Origin: Ruminococcus flavefaciens
GTDB taxonomy: Bacteria > Bacillota > Clostridia > Oscillospirales > Ruminococcaceae
NCBI GenBank assembly: GCA_004554385.1
Contig: SFMO01000071.1
Location: 1-7,010 of the forward strand
Reading direction: 5' to 3'
DNA length: 7,010 nt
The notes below the pieces were generated by a model. The model was not told where the DNA came from. It made no database searches and was given only the letters and a program-made list of their open reading frames with translations. Positions 6,052 to 7,010 of the stretch are shown here, piece after piece. A program made the translations under genes and the position numbers. How positions within the stretch are numbered: position 1 is the first letter of the stretch; the number at the start of each line of letters is the position of its first letter.

Positions 6052-6080
6052 AGTTTAGCGCACATTGCCGAAAAAGTCAA
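6052..6080 (-). promoter_or_regulatory. Promoter of the serine recombinase gene
   Basis: On the minus strand TTGACT (6080-6075, five of six) and TAAACT (6057-6052, four of six) are exactly 17 bp apart, about 43 bases before the recombinase ATG. It lies in the gap after tnpW, so the recombinase can be expressed independently of the upstream genes. The six-base words TTTAGC and GCTAAA (6054-6059 and 6091-6096) form a loose dyad around the -35 box. Confidence 0.55.
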
Positions 6081-6099
6081 TACGCACCAAGCTAAAATT

Positions 6100-6303
6100 T
6101 CACACAGCCTGCTTGTCCTGTTCCTGTTCATTATCACCGAGCATTTTTTCACAGTCAGCCGTGATGAGCCTTGCAAGTATGTCACTCAGGCTTTGCCGAA
6201 AAGCCGGGTTAAAGACGGTTTTCACTCTGTAAATCGTATGCCCGATATGATACTCGGACACACTTCCCGATACCGCAACGGCGGCAGTTGTTGTTTCGTT
6301 CAT
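6100..6303 (-). CDS. tnpW: Transposon-encoded protein TnpW family
   Basis: This 67-aa protein carries the TnpW-family core in which a YxIG-T-Y-V strand pattern leads into a conserved FNP (here YHIGHTIYRVKTVFNP, residues 18-33). A helical segment follows (about 34-55), then an acidic Glu/Gln/Asp tail. TnpW-type proteins occur in Tn4451-like and other clostridial elements; their biochemical role is not settled. The ATG at 6303 has AAAGGAG about ten bases upstream and overlaps the stop of a possible upstream small ORF as ATGA. The gene lies between the coiled-coil protein gene and the recombinase on the same strand. The family assignment is from remembered motif pattern, not a search. Confidence 0.75.
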   Translation of the reverse strand: MNETTTAAVAVSGSVSEYHIGHTIYRVKTVFNPAFRQSLSDILARLITADCEKMLGDNEQEQDKQAV

Positions 6304-6431
6304 AGCGAATTTTCTCCTTTAGCTTGTATCTGTCTATGCTTATAGGTTTGAGGGCATCGCTTTATATCTCTTACCCTCATGGTTGTTGGTTGTGATTGTA
6401 GCCGTGTGGAACGGCATTGCTGCCGCCCCAT
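6300..6431 (-). CDS. Possible 43-aa ORF overlapping tnpW
   Basis: An ATG at 6431 opens a 43-codon frame rich in Gln, Arg and Thr, with a second in-frame ATG at 6380. It ends in TGA at 6302-6300, overlapping the tnpW start as ATGA, the classic arrangement for translational coupling. The tnpW ribosome site lies inside its last codons. No convincing ribosome site precedes either ATG, which weakens the case. The product is not recognised; it is short, basic and has no hydrophobic segment. It may be a real short gene or only a chance open frame filling the space before tnpW. Confidence 0.3.
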   Translation of the reverse strand: MGRQQCRSTRLQSQPTTMRVRDIKRCPQTYKHRQIQAKGENSL

Positions 6432-6462
6432 TCACAGCTATCGTTTTGTTGTCGGAAATATG

Positions 6463-6846
6463 TTAATCCTTGTAGGAATTATCTCCGAAGAAAGAAGTCT
6501 GCCCGACAAATTCATCATTGCCCGACTTGCTGTCTGCACCGTCAGAGCTATCGACAAGCCCCTCAATGTCAGCGTAGGACATTCCGCTGTCGGTCAGCTT
6601 TCCGATCAGCGTATGCTCCGCAGTGACAGCATCGAGAAGTGCTTGACCCTCAGCACCGCCGTAAAGCTGTGAGAGCTTATCGTAGGTGTAGAGCTTGCTT
6701 TCGATGATGACCTTACGTCTGCGCTCCTGCGCTGCCTTGATAGCCTTTTCGTAGCTATCGAGCTTCGCCTGATTCTCGGCAAGCACGGCATCCGTAATGA
6801 TAACGGCGGACTCGTCAGCGACCTCAGCTTTCGCTTTCTTACTCAT
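6463..6846 (-). CDS. Coiled-coil protein of integrative element, unknown function
   Basis: This 127-aa protein is not recognised. After a lysine-rich start (MSKKAKAEVADES) comes an alanine/glutamate/lysine-rich region (about 17-45) that looks like one or two amphipathic helices with coiled-coil character. A middle part contains a short aromatic patch and a glycine turn (LYTYDKLSQLYGG), then a helix (about 66-90). The C-terminus is an acidic, serine-rich, probably disordered tail ending in FFGDNSYKD. Three in-frame starts exist (GTG 6855, ATG 6852, ATG 6846). The last is chosen because AGAGG (6859-6855) lies eight bases before it and the others overlap that site. Small helical proteins of this kind often sit beside mobilisation genes, and a nic-like site lies just upstream, so a relaxosome or DNA-processing accessory is possible but not shown. 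Confidence 0.72.
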   Translation of the reverse strand: MSKKAKAEVADESAVIITDAVLAENQAKLDSYEKAIKAAQERRRKVIIESKLYTYDKLSQLYGGAEGQALLDAVTAEHTLIGKLTDSGMSYADIEGLVDSSDGADSKSGNDEFVGQTSFFGDNSYKD

Positions 6847-6904
6847 TCGCATCACCTCTTTTCGGTTTTGAGTATCGCAGGATTTGATTTAACCCCACGA
6901 TAAT

Positions 6905-6934
6905 ATTATAGCAAATTTCGGAGCTATCTGTCTA
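6905..6934 (-). promoter_or_regulatory. Strong promoter driving the element's leftward genes
   Basis: On the minus strand TAGACA (6934-6929, five of six) and a perfect TATAAT (6910-6905) are 18 bp apart, and TGC directly before TATAAT gives an extended -10. Transcription would start near 6898, about 50 bases before the coiled-coil gene at 6846, and could continue through tnpW. This is the best promoter in the element portion of the window. Confidence 0.72.
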
Positions 6935-6939
6935 TTCGC

Positions 6940-6962
6940 AGGGCGCATGAACTTTGTGCGCC
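6940..6962 (-). other. Nic-like sequence within a dyad, candidate origin of transfer
   Basis: On the minus strand TGCGCCCT (6947-6940) matches the conserved core around nic in the RSF1010/pIP501 group of transfer origins (AAGTGCG, nick, CCCT), although the bases before it differ (TTCA here). GGCGCA (6962-6957 on the minus strand) and TGCGCC (6947-6942) form a 6-bp dyad around nine bases that overlaps this core; in RSF1010 the inverted repeat lies upstream of nic instead. The dyad sits six to seven bases upstream of the -35 box at 6934, so it could equally be an operator for that promoter. No relaxase gene is in the window. Confidence 0.35.
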
Positions 6963-7010
6963 ATTAGAGTTTTCGAGTTCGTCAAGTTGTTATGGGGAAA
7001 ATGAAAAAAG

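Larger units (their letters stand above)
4333..7010. mobile_element. Left end of a serine-recombinase integrative/mobilisable element (Tn4451-like)
   Basis: From about 4333 to the right edge, all genes lie on the minus strand and belong to a mobile element: large serine recombinase at the boundary, tnpW, small ORFs, a coiled-coil protein, then a promoter and a nic-like sequence. Recombinase plus TnpW is the hallmark of Tn4451/Tn4453-type and related elements of clostridia and gut Firmicutes. The element starts exactly where the permease is broken. Cargo, relaxase and the second attachment site would lie beyond 7010. Whether it is conjugative or only mobilisable cannot be told. Confidence 0.8.

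Noticed and set aside
6088..6326. CAAGCTAAA (6088-6096) and TTTAGCTTG (6318-6326) bracketing tnpW, with another CAAGCTA at 6038-6044
   Set aside because: Nine-base inverted matches are expected by chance in a span of this size, and the flanks do not extend the match. Not treated as recombination sites.
6379..6672. 97-codon plus-strand open frame in the element
   Set aside because: It overlaps the well-started 127-aa minus-strand gene and the gap before tnpW. Its translation is low-complexity in character and lacks a ribosome site.
6992..7010. Plus-strand ATGs at the right edge (6992 and 7001) as a divergent gene start
   Set aside because: Only a few codons are visible and no properly spaced ribosome site precedes either ATG, so it cannot be supported.
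1..7010. CRISPR array, tRNA, rRNA or riboswitch
   Set aside because: No regularly spaced repeats, cloverleaf-like elements or recognisable conserved RNA motifs were seen by reading.

Overview
The window looks like a chromosomal stretch of a low-to-mid GC Firmicute, most likely a gut or rumen Clostridia member of the Ruminococcus type. This rests on strong AGGAGG-like ribosome sites before nearly every gene, sigma-A-like promoters, a Bce-type peptide-responsive ABC transporter, and a clostridial mobile element carrying a large serine recombinase and TnpW. The genus is inference, not proven by the sequence.

Left part (1-1110): a patatin-like phospholipase gene stands alone, with a hairpin in its leader and a stem-loop terminator behind it. 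Middle part (1117-4335): a promoter with a 22-bp operator-like dyad and an extra half-site drives an apparent five-gene operon. Three small two-helix membrane proteins of unknown function (74, 80 and 139 aa) are followed by a BceA/MacB-type ATPase and a BceB/FtsX-type permease whose start overlaps the ATPase end by 11 bases. Such transporters usually sense, expel or free targets from antimicrobial peptides. No histidine kinase or response regulator partner is visible.

Right part (about 4333-7010): the permease stops at 422 residues, inside its large extracellular domain. The truncation coincides with the end of an integrated element. The element's first gene, on the minus strand, is a 541-aa large serine recombinase, followed (moving right) by tnpW, a possible 43-aa ORF translationally coupled to tnpW, a 127-aa coiled-coil protein of unknown function, a strong promoter, and a short sequence resembling an IncQ/pIP501-type nic site inside a dyad. 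The element runs off the right edge, so its cargo, relaxase and other attachment site are not seen.

The most interesting points are the operon of unknown small membrane proteins with its own operator architecture, and the insertion that disables the permease while leaving everything upstream intact. Excision by the adjacent recombinase could in principle restore the permease.
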